A stretch of 64,000 bases of DNA. It comes from Palaemon carinicauda (taxonomy: Eukaryota > Arthropoda > Malacostraca > Decapoda > Palaemonidae). Made by a program: the position numbers and the translations under genes. Each line of letters begins with the position of its first letter. Position 1 is the first letter of the stretch. This document shows positions 10,381 to 22,685 of this stretch, piece by piece. The notes beneath the pieces were generated by a model. It was not told the DNA's origin and did not search any database. It worked only from the letters and a program-made list of their open reading frames with translations. The stretch lies in the NCBI RefSeq assembly GCF_036898095.1, contig NC_090744.1, positions 101,052,341 through 101,116,340 of the forward strand, given 5' to 3'.

Positions 10381-11070
10381 TATTCAAGATTAATTTCATG
10401 CAAAGTATCTGTATTCATGTATTGTAAAAAGAATTATTTTTGGTCAGTTGGATTAATGCCTTAACCTGATAGTTCAAGTTCTTATCTTTGGAGTCTGATA
10501 TTTGTCAAATTCTTATCTTTGGGAGATCAACCAACCTGGTGGGGTCTATAGGACACGTTCTTATTTTGGGAGTCTGGTATTCGGGTCAAATTCTTAGCCT
10601 GGAGTCATTCTGTGATGATTGGTAAATTGAACTCTGTTTTAGGTTCATATTTAGTCCTTTCAACAGCACGAGGCCGAGGCTAATTGGGTGTTTGTTTTTT
10701 CTATTTACAGTAGTTACAAAATCTCTCTATTTTCAGTTGTCTCTTGTCTCATTTGGTATAGAATTTAGTTTTTTTTAGTATCTTCTCTTGGATAATTTTT
10801 TTTGCCCAATTTGATGTATCCTAATTAATAACTGAATAGAAACCTTGTGGTATTTAGTTTTGCTTTTATTTTTAAAAGGTTTATCACATAAATTCATGAC
10901 TTGAGTATAGAAGTTTCATCATCATATGGAAGTGAAACTGATCTATTGAACCGGAGTAAAATGTTAAGCTTAATTTTTCAATTCTCATTCACTTCAACTT
11001 CCAGAAATCAAAAAACTCATAATGCAACTACAGGGAGCATTTCAAAGCTTATACAGTACTTTATATGGAT

Positions 11071-11180
11071 TCTTCTTCTTCTTCTTTGTCTACATCTTTT
11101 CCCACTTCTATGTGGGGTCGATGTTTCTGGTCAGCTTTCTCCATCTACCTCTGTCCCACACCTCATCACTGGTTAATCCC
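11071..11180 (+). mobile_element. Short retroposed repeat with 11-bp target duplication
   Basis: A 110-bp insert beginning TCTTCTTCTTCTTTGTCTAC and containing TATGTGGGGTCGATGTTTCT and CCATCTACCTCTGTCCCACA is flanked on both sides by the identical 11-mer TTTATATGGAT (11060-11070 and 11181-11191). The flanking direct repeat indicates insertion by an element that duplicates its target. The sequence is reminiscent of a common arthropod interspersed repeat, but that is memory rather than a search result. Confidence 0.6.
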
Positions 11181-11739
11181 TTTATATGGATAATTTCTTG
11201 AAAGCTAGGCTCCTTTTGTGACTGAAAATTTTTGTGACACTCACTTTAGATTACACTTGAATGGTAAGCCTACAGTAATGTATTTTGATACATTTTAGGC
11301 ATGGGATGCTATGAGCTACAGTCATATCCTTGTGGCAATCACATATTAGGATACTGATCTGCGTACTGCATTGAAGTCATTTGTTTTTCAGTGATTGATT
11401 TTTATTGGCCAACATTCGATGTTAGTTGTGACTTTGATTTCCGTATGTACTTCCAGTAATCGAATTGCACTTCCATAAATGGGTAGCGCCATCAGCATGC
11501 TGTAATGTATGCAGAAGTAAAGGGCCCTGGGAGCAGGTGGTTAGCACTATCAGGGGACCTCAAGCAGTACACTATGGGCATTACTAATAGTTCTTTGTAG
11601 TCTTCTTTTGGCTGTTAGCTGTATTCTTTTCAGCCTTTTACTATATAGGAGGTCCTCAGCTTACAAACATTCGGAGATACAAACAGATCCAACTGAAATC
11701 ATGTTTTACCCAAAGTTCGTAATGAAATACAGTACTGTA

Positions 11740-11956
11740 ATAAAGGGATTTTAACGAAGGAAAAATCTATTTCTGGGCGAGGAACCTGTGTCGCCCAGTG
11801 AAATGCTCCTTATAGCACCAGTTCTAAGGTATAAATACTGCTAGATATACCAGAGAAAAAAGTTGCATGGAATGCCAGGAATAAACCCAGCTCGCTCACT
11901 AATTGTCGGTATAGTAACTGGGGCGTGATAGAACCACGACCAGAGGTCCCTCACCA
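11740..11956 (+). repeat. Interspersed repeat, copy 2
   Basis: Plus-strand copy of the element at 468-682, beginning AAAGGGATTTTAACGAAGG and ending near CCAGAGGTCCCTC. The AAAAATCTATTT core also occurs as a short fragment at 50230-50262. Non-coding. Confidence 0.7.
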
Positions 11957-14900
11957 GTTAGTATAATTTAATGCAGGAAGCAATTCGACACTTGCAACAT
12001 GAAATGGAACTATTTGTTAACATTTTCAGTTGAAAATCGTAGGCATGCAAGTTTGGTAAAGACTACCCTATGCCAAAATTTAAATTTGACTTGTAAATAG
12101 CTGAGGACTTTCTTTACCAATTTTTTCACGGCCTTTCCTCTAACTTCTGTTAACTTTAATTATGAATTGTTCCTACACAAATACAAACTAGTGTCCTTTA
12201 ATGGGACTATGGCTTTAGCGACGGCTTGAACGGCTGTTAAAATTCAACTAGCTAAACTCTCGCTTTTGACTTCTGCTTGTTCAGTTACGGGCAGTACACA
12301 TAATTGAACAGCCTCTCTAGAATTTGTCAGTTTAAATTTTTTCTTTATATATTTGAAATTACTGGATAAGCATGAAGGCAAAATGTCTTTTTTGAATGAC
12401 AGAGGAAAAATAAAAGGATATGCAGTTGTTTCCAGAGTAACTTTGAATGCTACCAATTTATTTGCAAACTTGCCTCTAATCTCTGCATCCTTGTTTCTGT
12501 TGTGGTTGGTATGGTATGATTGTTCACAGACATCCCCTCACTATGTGTATCTGTATGACTGCCATTTTCATTTTTATGCTCCTCAAAACTTAATTTACAT
12601 TACTTCAGTCTCTTGGGGTGTGAGGGCCATAGACAATTGTGCTTCTTGAGGGGAAGGCGATTGTCAGTTGTGCCCCCCTTCAACCTCTTCAGGGGACAGT
12701 CCGGATCATGCATATTTTAGAGGAAGAAAAAAAAGAAAATAATGATAATCAATAATAACAAAGCCTCCCGAGAGCCTTGTGATGGCGTAGATTACCCGAG
12801 ACCGAGTGTTCGTGTGTTGATGCTCATGCACTCATTTGCGGGTGCAGTGATCTAGGAGAGACTGCCAAGGCTCCTTTAATAGTGGGCTCGATGGTCATTG
12901 ATTGGCGTTTCAGCTCTTCTCAAGAATCAAAGACCTCTTGAGGTGCTGAGTGAATTCTCAAATCTCCGATACGGAGAATTCACTGCTGTCCACTCAGTCC
13001 AGCAAAATCCTGTCTTCCGCACTCTCAACAGATGAGATTCTACTTACAGTGCAGTCCATCTCCTCTTACAGTCAGCAAACCATTGGGCCAACTAGGTCAA
13101 GGAGAGGAGGGATACCATTGTTTCCCCAGCTCTTCAGGTTAGTTGAACAAAAGGCAACATTGATATATAGGAACACCCCTGAGCTTAAGACTACATCTTT
13201 TTCCCTAGGGATGCAGACATAACAGGGAAGAAAAGCTAGCCACGGCCCTGTCATCCACTGTGCAGTTCTCTTCAGGGGCCCAGTCCCTTTGAAGGCGGCT
13301 TAGTTGAGACCACGCACCTTCTATTTCAGCTTTGAAGAAGCTCTGACTGCCTCCATACCACGATCAGGACTTTCAGCTGCTTCTTTCTCTAAAGAAAGAA
13401 GTGGACAGTGCTCCATCCTTGTTGTGATCTGAAAATTGAGGTCAGTCTGGAAAAAGTTGGGTCTTTAGCCTAAGTACAGACAAGCTGATATACACTGCAG
13501 TAATAAGTCTTTCCATCATAGGGGTAGTGGTCCCATTCCTGTCTGAGCAAGAACTCCCAGGTCAGCGATGGCAGTAACTGCTGGGACATCTTTCTCCAGA
13601 GAAACTTTACCCTCAGGATGGACTGACTAAGCAACCTCTTTTCAGACAAGATTTTTAAAAAAGTATCTCCCCCTTCCAGACAAGGATGAGGAGGAATAGA
13701 ATGTATGCAAACCCTTTTCTGAATGCGTACACATTCTGACAATGTATTCTATATGTGGATATGGGTTCTTCTAGGACCAATTACTATTTCTCTCGATATG
13801 AACCTAACCTAATGCCTGTGACATTTGTATGCTCAAACTGTTATTTGTTGGGAAAGTTAAACCAGCTAGATATTGATTGATAGGGACTTCTTCCCCGTGA
13901 GGATGAGTCTCGGTTAAAGGACGATGGTTTGCATTTGTGTGGGATGAATTCACAATTTTTATGGTAATTTTGTAGTTTTTCTAATTAAACAAACCTGAGT
14001 CCTTCAAGTTGCACTTCTGCCTCGACCGCCCCACAGCTTGGCCTAAGGTAAAAATAGAAGGTCGAGTTGACTGGCCAGGGATGGGGAGCTTTCCCACCAT
14101 ATGTTGGTTGGTCATAACTACCTTGCTAAATTTTTAACAGCTGTTACAGTCTTTGCTGAAGTCATATTACTATTAAAGGGCTAAGGTTTGTAAATTTAGG
14201 AAAAATACAAACTGCTCAAAACATTTCTGATTGCAATTGCTGGGTGTTTACGCCGTAGTTGCACCCTGACAAAGAATAGCCTCCATGAACTAGACTTGTA
14301 TGGCCCAAATACTCTTCTCATGAAAAATTATTTCTAGTAGCAACACTCACTTGGATTGATAGATTGATGTGCTTAGGGGATATAGTGCTGACTGAAAATT
14401 GATTATAGAGCATGAAAATTTCTTTTTTTTTTGTATTCAATGTTGATCATTCACTTGATTATTTTCCATATTAATGGTAGGGAGCTTATTTAGAATATCA
14501 AGTAAGATTACAATGTCCAGAAAATCATCATCATGATTAACTATGTAAAATTATTTTAATGGTATTAATTGTTTATGAAAGTACTGCCAAATTTTTTTTA
14601 TGATGAACACGGCTGTGTTTTATTGGCTTTTACTGTATCATACTTACTTTGTAGAAACCCCCATATGGTTTTAGTAAGACCTCTCCTGTATAGTTAAAGA
14701 AAGCTTTGATTTTCTCATCAGTAGACATTTCATTGCATTATAGTTACACAAGCATTTTTAATCAAAAGCATCATGTAGTGTACCCATTTTGCCTTTCAGT
14801 CCCAGTGGCATATGGTATGTTATTAGTTTTACTTTGCTTCTCTTCACTCTGGCATTTTCCATTATTGTTGCTTTATTTTTTTCATAAAGGTTCTTGCTTG

Positions 14901-15741
14901 AATAACGCTCACCTTGCACCTTGTATATTGGTTAATTTCTTTCTCCTACCTAAATTGATCCAACCGAGACAAGCATGTTGAGACCCAAGTTACTGAAAGA
15001 ATTATTGTATGATTTAAGCAGGGCCAGATGTATCAAGGCAAATTTTTGTTACTGAGGCATGCTAAAAGATGAGAAGTTCTAAGTAACTGTCTTTTAATTG
15101 ACTTAATCCTCTTAATGCCTATACGATAAATTCCTCAAAACTTCATGTGATAAAAACATGACAGGATGTTGATAATTTAGAAGACATCAAATCAGATTAT
15201 GGTATACATTCATATTGAATTGTTAGACAGTAATGTACATGGAATGTTTTGAGATTATATTCTGCAGTTATCTATAAAAATGAGATGGGTTATAGTATTT
15301 ATAGCTCTATTGAATTAGTCGTCTGGTGGGTCCCATTTGATGGTACATGAATGAGAATTAAATTGAACCTTAACTGTGGCTTTATTAAAACAAAGAAATG
15401 ACAAGAGTGGTTTTTCTCCCAAGATTATTTTTAATAAATCGAATTAGTTTTAATTACACTTGCATAAATATCGGTGAATACTTTCCTAATCAAACTTGGA
15501 TAATGTTACCAGCTGGATATAAATCCTAGTATAGGTATCTTATGTTTAAACTTTTAATGTTGATTTTAATGCGCAAGCAGCTGTTGGAGGTGTTTACTTA
15601 CTAAGTAGGGGGACTTCAAATTAAGTTATATAGGTAATTGAAAATTCTTGTTATATTAGATGGCTCAGAATTTATTTTGAGAGTAGGTATTGCTTGACAT
15701 AGTAATTGAAGTTTTTATATTGAAGATTTGTGGTATGTGTC

Positions 15742-15809
<68 letters not shown>

Positions 15810-18800
15810 CATACATACATACATACATATACACATACATACATATACACATACATATACATACATACATAGGAATACCATTTTTCAAGTTCATTTGTGT
15901 AACTGAGCTAGATCAACTACACTCCCATTCTAGTTGCTTGAAACGTTGTTATTCGTTTTTCACTTAGCCTCTACAGTTGTTTGAGATGGGCCAATTTTTT
16001 CTTTTTAGGAAACCACAGGTTACAACGATGTTAACTTAATGGTTTTGTTGTTGCAACACAACTCTCATAAAGGAATTGTATTGTTTTTATTTTTTTAACT
16101 ACTTAATTTTGTGTATGGCCTCTTTGCGTTTTATGTCATTTTCTTTATCCCATTTTTTTCTCACCATTGTTATCTTGTAACTTTTCTTTGGTATTTTATG
16201 TTATATTTCTATGTTCATCTTGTCTTATATATTTTTTTATACAGTTTCTTTTTTTCTTCTCTAGTAATTCCTCTCTATTGTTCTTTTGCCATAGATGAAA
16301 AAAGCTCTGTAATAAATAATTCAGTACATGAAAGTTTTTGCATAATGCCTGTTAGACTTTAATGAAAAAGATGCTTTTTAATGTTCATTGTTGTTTTAGT
16401 ATGCTTTTGAAAATAATTCAACTAGTCCCATAGGAAGTATAGCAAATTTTCATAATTAAATCTATTTCCATACCTGCCCATTTCTCATATAGCAACCTTC
16501 ATTTCTCCCGACATTCATACTGGTTTTCAAATCAAGTGTAGTCTGTCGACGACATAACTGAATCTTGACAGGGAGAACTATAAGAAGGGGTAGAGAAACT
16601 CAAGTTTTTCTGTTGGAGGCTCACACCTGAGAGCATAAAGCATATTTATATACAGTAATTAGACTTAACTTGTCAGATTTGATTGGAAAGAAAAAAAAAA
16701 AAAGCTAAGTAAGGCAAAATTGTTGTAAACAGATGAAAAGTCTTGTTTGTATCTTGTCTTGTAGAATTCTGTCATTGGCTATTTGTCTAATGATGTTGCC
16801 AGAAGTGGAACTTAAGGTCTCAAGTCTTTGAATTAACTCCATGCGATACTATCGGTAGGAGAGTATCTCACATGCCTGAGTTTCAGTATTTCTTCAGTGT
16901 CATGCTTTAACTGTGTATAGTTTTTCAAGGGGTAACTTTGTGATTTTTGGCACAAGATTTTCAGTGCCGTATCAATATTAATGTTTAGTGCCTTGCGTTG
17001 TTTGTTGGTGGAATGATGAAACAAAAATAAGTTCAGACTATTTCTTCAATAGGATTTCTGTGAGGCCAAAATTATACAATTGCTAAGAAAGTCTTTTCAA
17101 ACCCCATAATTATAGGACTTCCTTGTATATAAATGTATATACATAAAACTGCTGAGTAACAATGAAGTCAAGAAAATATGACAATACATCAACAACATTT
17201 ATTACAAGATGTTAGAGAACAAATAAACCTTGTTTGTATACAAACAGCCTAACCCAATAGAATTTTATATCCGACTCCTCTTACAGCCAATATATCATAT
17301 ACAGAATTTATCAAACAGCCCTTGTAGGTAAACAGGTGAATGCAGTTGTAATGACAAAGACAAATAACAATCATGTGGAGAACGCCTTTTGATATTTGTA
17401 GATGTCTGTACATGACTTTGTCTGAAACCTAGAAGTAGACAAAAATAAAATCTCAAAGTACTAGTACATGCATGAAATGACTCATTCATGCAAAATATCG
17501 TAACGTAACGTAAAGACAATCTCTATATGAATGTGGTCATGTAGGCAAGATATTTCATCGGATTTTTTTCAGCAATAGCAAAAGTTACCTATAATGCTAA
17601 GTCTAATAAATGAAGTCTTGTTATTTCATCCTATATGCCACAGCATTTTATCCAATCAATAATTCTAAATGAATATTGTACAGTTGGCCATGACCGAAGC
17701 TGACAGCAATGCAGCAAAGTAACTTGTTTACATTACATTTTGTAGCTTTACTTATGTGACCATGTATAAAATTTAATAATCAGAATCTATAACAAATAAC
17801 TACAGTACATCAGTTTTTATCCCCTGGGGCTCAAAACGCACACAGTGACACACATGGATAAGATGGGCACCAGGGGACATTATACACAACAATACAGACC
17901 CCTTCATCACTAACTACCGTTCAGGGAGCTCAGTCACTTTTTGCTGGTATTCGCTTTGAGAGCCACTATGAAACTTGCAAACTACTGCCTTAAACATTCT
18001 GTTAGTACAGTAATTAAAAATTGCTCCAAATGAATAAGGTTTACAGTTACTTCATTTATATGACATCTCATCTGTCAAAAGATCATGGACCCTCTGAGTT
18101 TTTGTCTTCTAGATTATGAAAATATATTCCTTGTGGAAAATTACATTGTAATATGCCAAGATATTACATTTCAAACTATCATCTTGAGGAGCGTCACTGA
18201 CAAAGATTTGCCTTGAAAGTAACTCGGCCGAATTTGCTTTGCATACTTCAACAAGAATGTTTGATGTTGATTTTATAAGTTCCACTCCACCCCACCCCCC
18301 TTCTCCCTCCTTTACATTATCAGTAAGAATGACTTGAAACTAAAATAAACCGCTGATTTTCCGAGTGCAATGTGAGCTGTTAACAAACATTTATTTTGTG
18401 TAAATACAAGATACTTCTTGTATATTAAAAACTTATTTCATGAAGGTTTGGTTAAAATTATCGGATTATGAAATTAAGGTTTCAAAATCCTGTATCTATG
18501 GAAAATGTAAATATTATGGGACAGATTCAACTATTTTGGCCTAACTTGTGTATGTGGAATTTTTGAGAAGTTCATGATCTGAAACCAAAGGGGCAGTTGT
18601 TCGTTCTTTCTTTCGTTAGAGTTGTTCTTGTTTAAGAAAAAAAATTGCATTTGACTACATGCTTGAGAGGTCAGTGACAGAAGCTGTTTTGTAATGAGCA
18701 ACTATATGAATAATAATGATAGAGATTATAACACAAATATGACTTTTGAAAAGTCTTTTGTCATTGTACCTAGATAAGTAATTAGATAGGCATTTCTAAG

Positions 18801-21800
18801 CAAGAGGTTGATAAACTAACTATTATTGGTGGTCTGCCTTTAAACTACATAGGGGATGAAGATAGTTTTAGGTGTATCAGTATGACTTGGGATAAATGTT
18901 GATATGCATCAAAGAAGTTTGTTTAGTCATTTGTTACAGATAATTGGAGAACAGAGGACACCTTGAAACTGTTCCGTGCAAGTAACATTATCTGGGACAA
19001 CACCAAAAAATGTAAACATTTTACATCTTGATTCGTGTTCCTGCTAGTGTCGTCATTCCTTTCCCAAACTAGAACTACTCAAACACTGCAAGGTTGCTTG
19101 TATTCTCCCTTCTAGTAACATCTACGGTCATTGCCAGTCTCCATTGTGTTCTGATAACAATGTCTACCCGTTTGTGTGGATGCACTCTAATGGAGCTGAA
19201 ATTATCCTTGCCAATACAGAAAGCAAGTGATGAAAAGGTGACCATACAGTATAATGTTTTATCATGACTAAAGAATGGCGGAAATGTAATATAGTACAGT
19301 ATTACAAAAGGATTTTGCTTTGGGAATTACTGTACTCAAGGTGATATAAAGACTAATGTCAAATATTAATATGTTTTGCCCATGTTATGAGAAAGGGACG
19401 AAGAACAGTTTGTCATGTTAGCAATAAGTATGGAAGTCAAGGCAATAACGTAGATGCTTGGTAAATCGTCTTGTAATCCGACGTGTGATTTGAGTTTAGG
19501 ACAGAGAAGAGTGAAGAAAACCTATTTCATATCCTGGAAAAAAACATTTGATGCTGATTCCTAATGAAGGTTGATTTTATATGGCTCTACAAGTTTCCTG
19601 TTGTACCGTGGTGTTGATGTCCTATTTGGGGTTGTATCTTCTGATCGTATCCTTGATATTTACTGGTAAGGCATTTTTGCCCTTAAAATCAATGATATTC
19701 AAATGCTCTTGGTTAATAATGAACGTTGATGATCTTAACATATTGTTATATTCTGTGAACTTGAAAGCAACAAAGAGCATTAGCTGGATATTGAGTGAAT
19801 GAAATACAAGCATGTTCATTGTAGCATAAACAATTTAACCTTTATAGGTTGCCGCCACTAGCGTTCTTTGTATAACCTAACTGAAATACACTAGAGGAAC
19901 TCTGCAACAGTCTACATGCTTAAGTTAGTCAAGGTTGAAGTTTTCACACTGGTGTGTGGTTATGTTGGTTATTGTTTCATGAATATTTCTCTTTTTTCCT
20001 TTTTGATATTTCTGCTTTATTGTCCAATTTTTATATTTAAGCTCAAGGTGTATAGAAACAGGAGAATAGACATTGACATCAGGATATAAAATTCCAGAAA
20101 ATAGGGGAATTTCTAATTTCAATTTCGTTTTCTATATTGGTATCCTAAAAACTTTTAGTGGCCTCTTTACTAGTTTTTTTTTTCCCCTGAGCCTTAGACA
20201 CGCGAGGATAGAAAATTCTTTGCTCTTTTAATCGTATTCTTTTGTCATGAAATGCCAGTATGTACTGCATTAGTCAAATGTAGATACGTGTTAGTTTATG
20301 TAGCTGCTTTAACATGCTCGTACCACATTTGGTTTCTTTAGCAATACAAGGCCTGCTTTTGAGTTTTATATAAGCATAATATTGAAATGGGGAATGAATT
20401 TTTCACAAACTCTTTAAAAGGGTCACCCATTATGTAATTTACCTCATTATTTTATGATTGAAATTTTGCTTTTTTGTTTTACTTCACTAGGATTTTCAAT
20501 GTAAATTTATGTAATAGAAATGGTGTCATGAAGTGATGTTTGACATGGCTTCTCGTACTGTGGCTACCAAATTACCTTGTAAATATTTCCTTTCATATAT
20601 GTACTGTTACTCATGTCAATAGATGGCGTTATACCATGGTATTCTTACTAGTAGATGTCATTATATCGTGGTACTCTTCTCAATATATGGCGTTGTTATG
20701 AAAAAGGGAGCTTGGAGGCCTGTTTTTGGAATCCTTGGAAATGAGATAAGAATTACTTTGTGGGGAGAATTTGTCAGGAATAATTTAGTATTAAGATATC
20801 AGAAAGCTTTGATAAAATCTTACTGCAAATATGGTAGATAACAATTGTGAGTGATTCAAATGTCTACAATTTGTCTTGCATGTGTTTGGTTTGTCCATAG
20901 TTAGTTCCTTTAGAGGAGATTATTTCATATCCGATTCACAAAGCAGAAATGTGAATGGAATGCAATTTTCACACATCCCAGAATATTTACTCATGAATGA
21001 AACCAGCATTTCTCTCCTGTGATACTGCTCCTTCACCAGTCTTGTCCTTTCACCATTTTTATCTAAACTTTTTTTCTTTCTTTACCAGAGGCACTTTATT
21101 GCTTCTTTTGTCCATTTTAGTTTTTGATTAGCTTTTATTTACTAGTTGATGTTCTTAGTCATTCCAGTTTTCTATTCTTTGTTGTCCCGTGTTCTCCAAT
21201 CTCTTACCAACATCTGTTTGAATTCTTTTATCAAGTTTTTCACTTTCAACTTCTTTTGCTGCACTTTAGTTTTTCATTTCAAGTTTGCAAATAATATTGC
21301 ATCCACTTTTTTTTTCTTTTACCATTGTTGCCATTGATTTATAATTGTATTTTCTTCATCCTACAGTAACTTCATTTTCCAATTTTTCCCAAAGTTGATC
21401 TTTGTTTTCTAATTCTCCTTCCATTGCCATCCTATTACAATATCCGACTGCATTAATCTACTTTCTTTATATCTGTCATTTGGTATTTTTAATGCCTTTC
21501 CTTTTATCCAGTCTTCCTCTTCATTAAATTTCCTATCTTAGCCTTGCTCTTTCTAGTGTTTTGAACCCAATTTTCCAATCTTCGGCTTTAAATAAACTGT
21601 CATGACCAAACTAAAAGTTGCCTTTTGTAGCCTGAGAGCATGTTATTCCTCTGGGATGTGTCATTACATCAACGTAATTTTGGACTGTTGCTCCCTTTTA
21701 TTTGATTAGATTTTAACTTCATTTATAATTTAAAAGTACCATTTTGCCTAATATTGTAATTGAATTGAAATTTGGTAATAATAGCAAGCAGTCTGTCCTT

Positions 21801-22391
21801 GGAGATTAACAGGGTAAGAGTTGCTTATGTAAATAGTTTAGGAAAAGAATGAAAAATTGTTGCGAAGGATTCTCTTATTTTTTTTATCAATATTTAATGA
21901 AAGAAATTGGTAGTCTTTTTCTCTTGGGTTAGTTTCTTTAACCATAATTTCAACCTTCATGGAAATTGATGTTGCTGTTTTACTTGTGAGTGGGTCCATG
22001 TAATAGATGTAATCCTGATTGTTCAATGTTTGATATGTCGGGAAAAGAAATATAATTATGAAAATGTGAATGATTTAACATATTCTTTACAGAATTAAGA
22101 ACCTGTGCATTGAGATTTGCTTGTGTATTTCATTATGGTTCTTTATTAAACAGTATTAGAATGACTTTATCCCTTTTTTTATTTTATGTTTGAAAATCAC
22201 TTTATTTTTCTGTGCTTTAAATTAGTCCTTCGTATAGTTTGACATGTTGGAGGATGGGTAGAGTAGTTGTATTGAGTGTGATGAATCTTAGTTGCTTATT
22301 ATTATTCTGTGGAGTTCACCACTATGGTTTATTTTGATGTGATGTGGCGTGGTGCCTGTCCATCCATGGTGATGTGGATTACGTCGTGTAG
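11957..22391. other. Long AT-rich stretch without recognisable exons
   Basis: About 10.4 kb, presumed striatin intron. No protein family is recognised on either strand. The stretch 12900-13740 is less AT-rich and holds several interrupted open segments; it could be a badly decayed retroelement but shows no diagnostic motif. The remainder is AT-rich with scattered short homopolymers and one long microsatellite (15743-15870). Confidence 0.5.
15743..15870. repeat. (AT)n followed by (ACAT)n microsatellite
   Basis: About 31 AT dinucleotides (15743-15805) pass directly into ACAT/ATAC tetranucleotides interrupted by ATACAC units (to 15870). The Tyr/Ile and His/Thr ORFs predicted here are repeat artefacts. 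Confidence 0.97.
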
Positions 22392-22685
22392 TGCACCTGA
22401 TGGGCGGGCACAGAGCCTCCTGGACGGGCCCAAAGCGGAGGCCGGAGTTTGAGGGTGAGGAGGAGGGAATGGATGGCATTGAGGAGGAAGTGGTGGATGG
22501 GGGTATTTCCTCATTAGGAGGAGGAGGGTGGGCATGCCCACCCCCAGCACTGGAGGCTTTGAAAGCCAGGTACCGGGCAGCGGTTGGGGCGAGGGGGAAC
22601 CCTTCCTCGCCTCAACACACACCCCCTTCCCCACTCACCACTGCCACCCCTACCACCACCACAACCACCACCACTGCCCTCACCA
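22392..22685 (+). CDS. STRN: Striatin exon: linker with LxxLKxxY motif
   Basis: Open from a stop at 22370 and ending at the donor ACCA|GTAAGT with one base of the next codon, which matches the acceptor phase at 28515. It encodes an acidic run (EFEGEEEGMDGIEEEV), then PALEALKARYRAAV, which aligns with the LISKLKEQYKKER region of vertebrate striatin, and a low-complexity tail rich in Pro and Thr. GC content is much higher than the flanks. The 5' edge is uncertain: TAG|TG at 22391 is the nearest AG but lacks a good pyrimidine tract, and CACAG at 22413 is an alternative. Confidence 0.7.

Noticed and set aside
12900..13740. Possible decayed retroelement in less AT-rich block
   Set aside because: Short open stretches hint at a pol remnant but no diagnostic motif could be read, so it is only mentioned in the description of the gap.
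15672..15967. ORFs of Tyr/Ile/His/Thr repeats on both strands
   Set aside because: Produced by the (AT)n(ACAT)n microsatellite; no non-repeat coding sequence.
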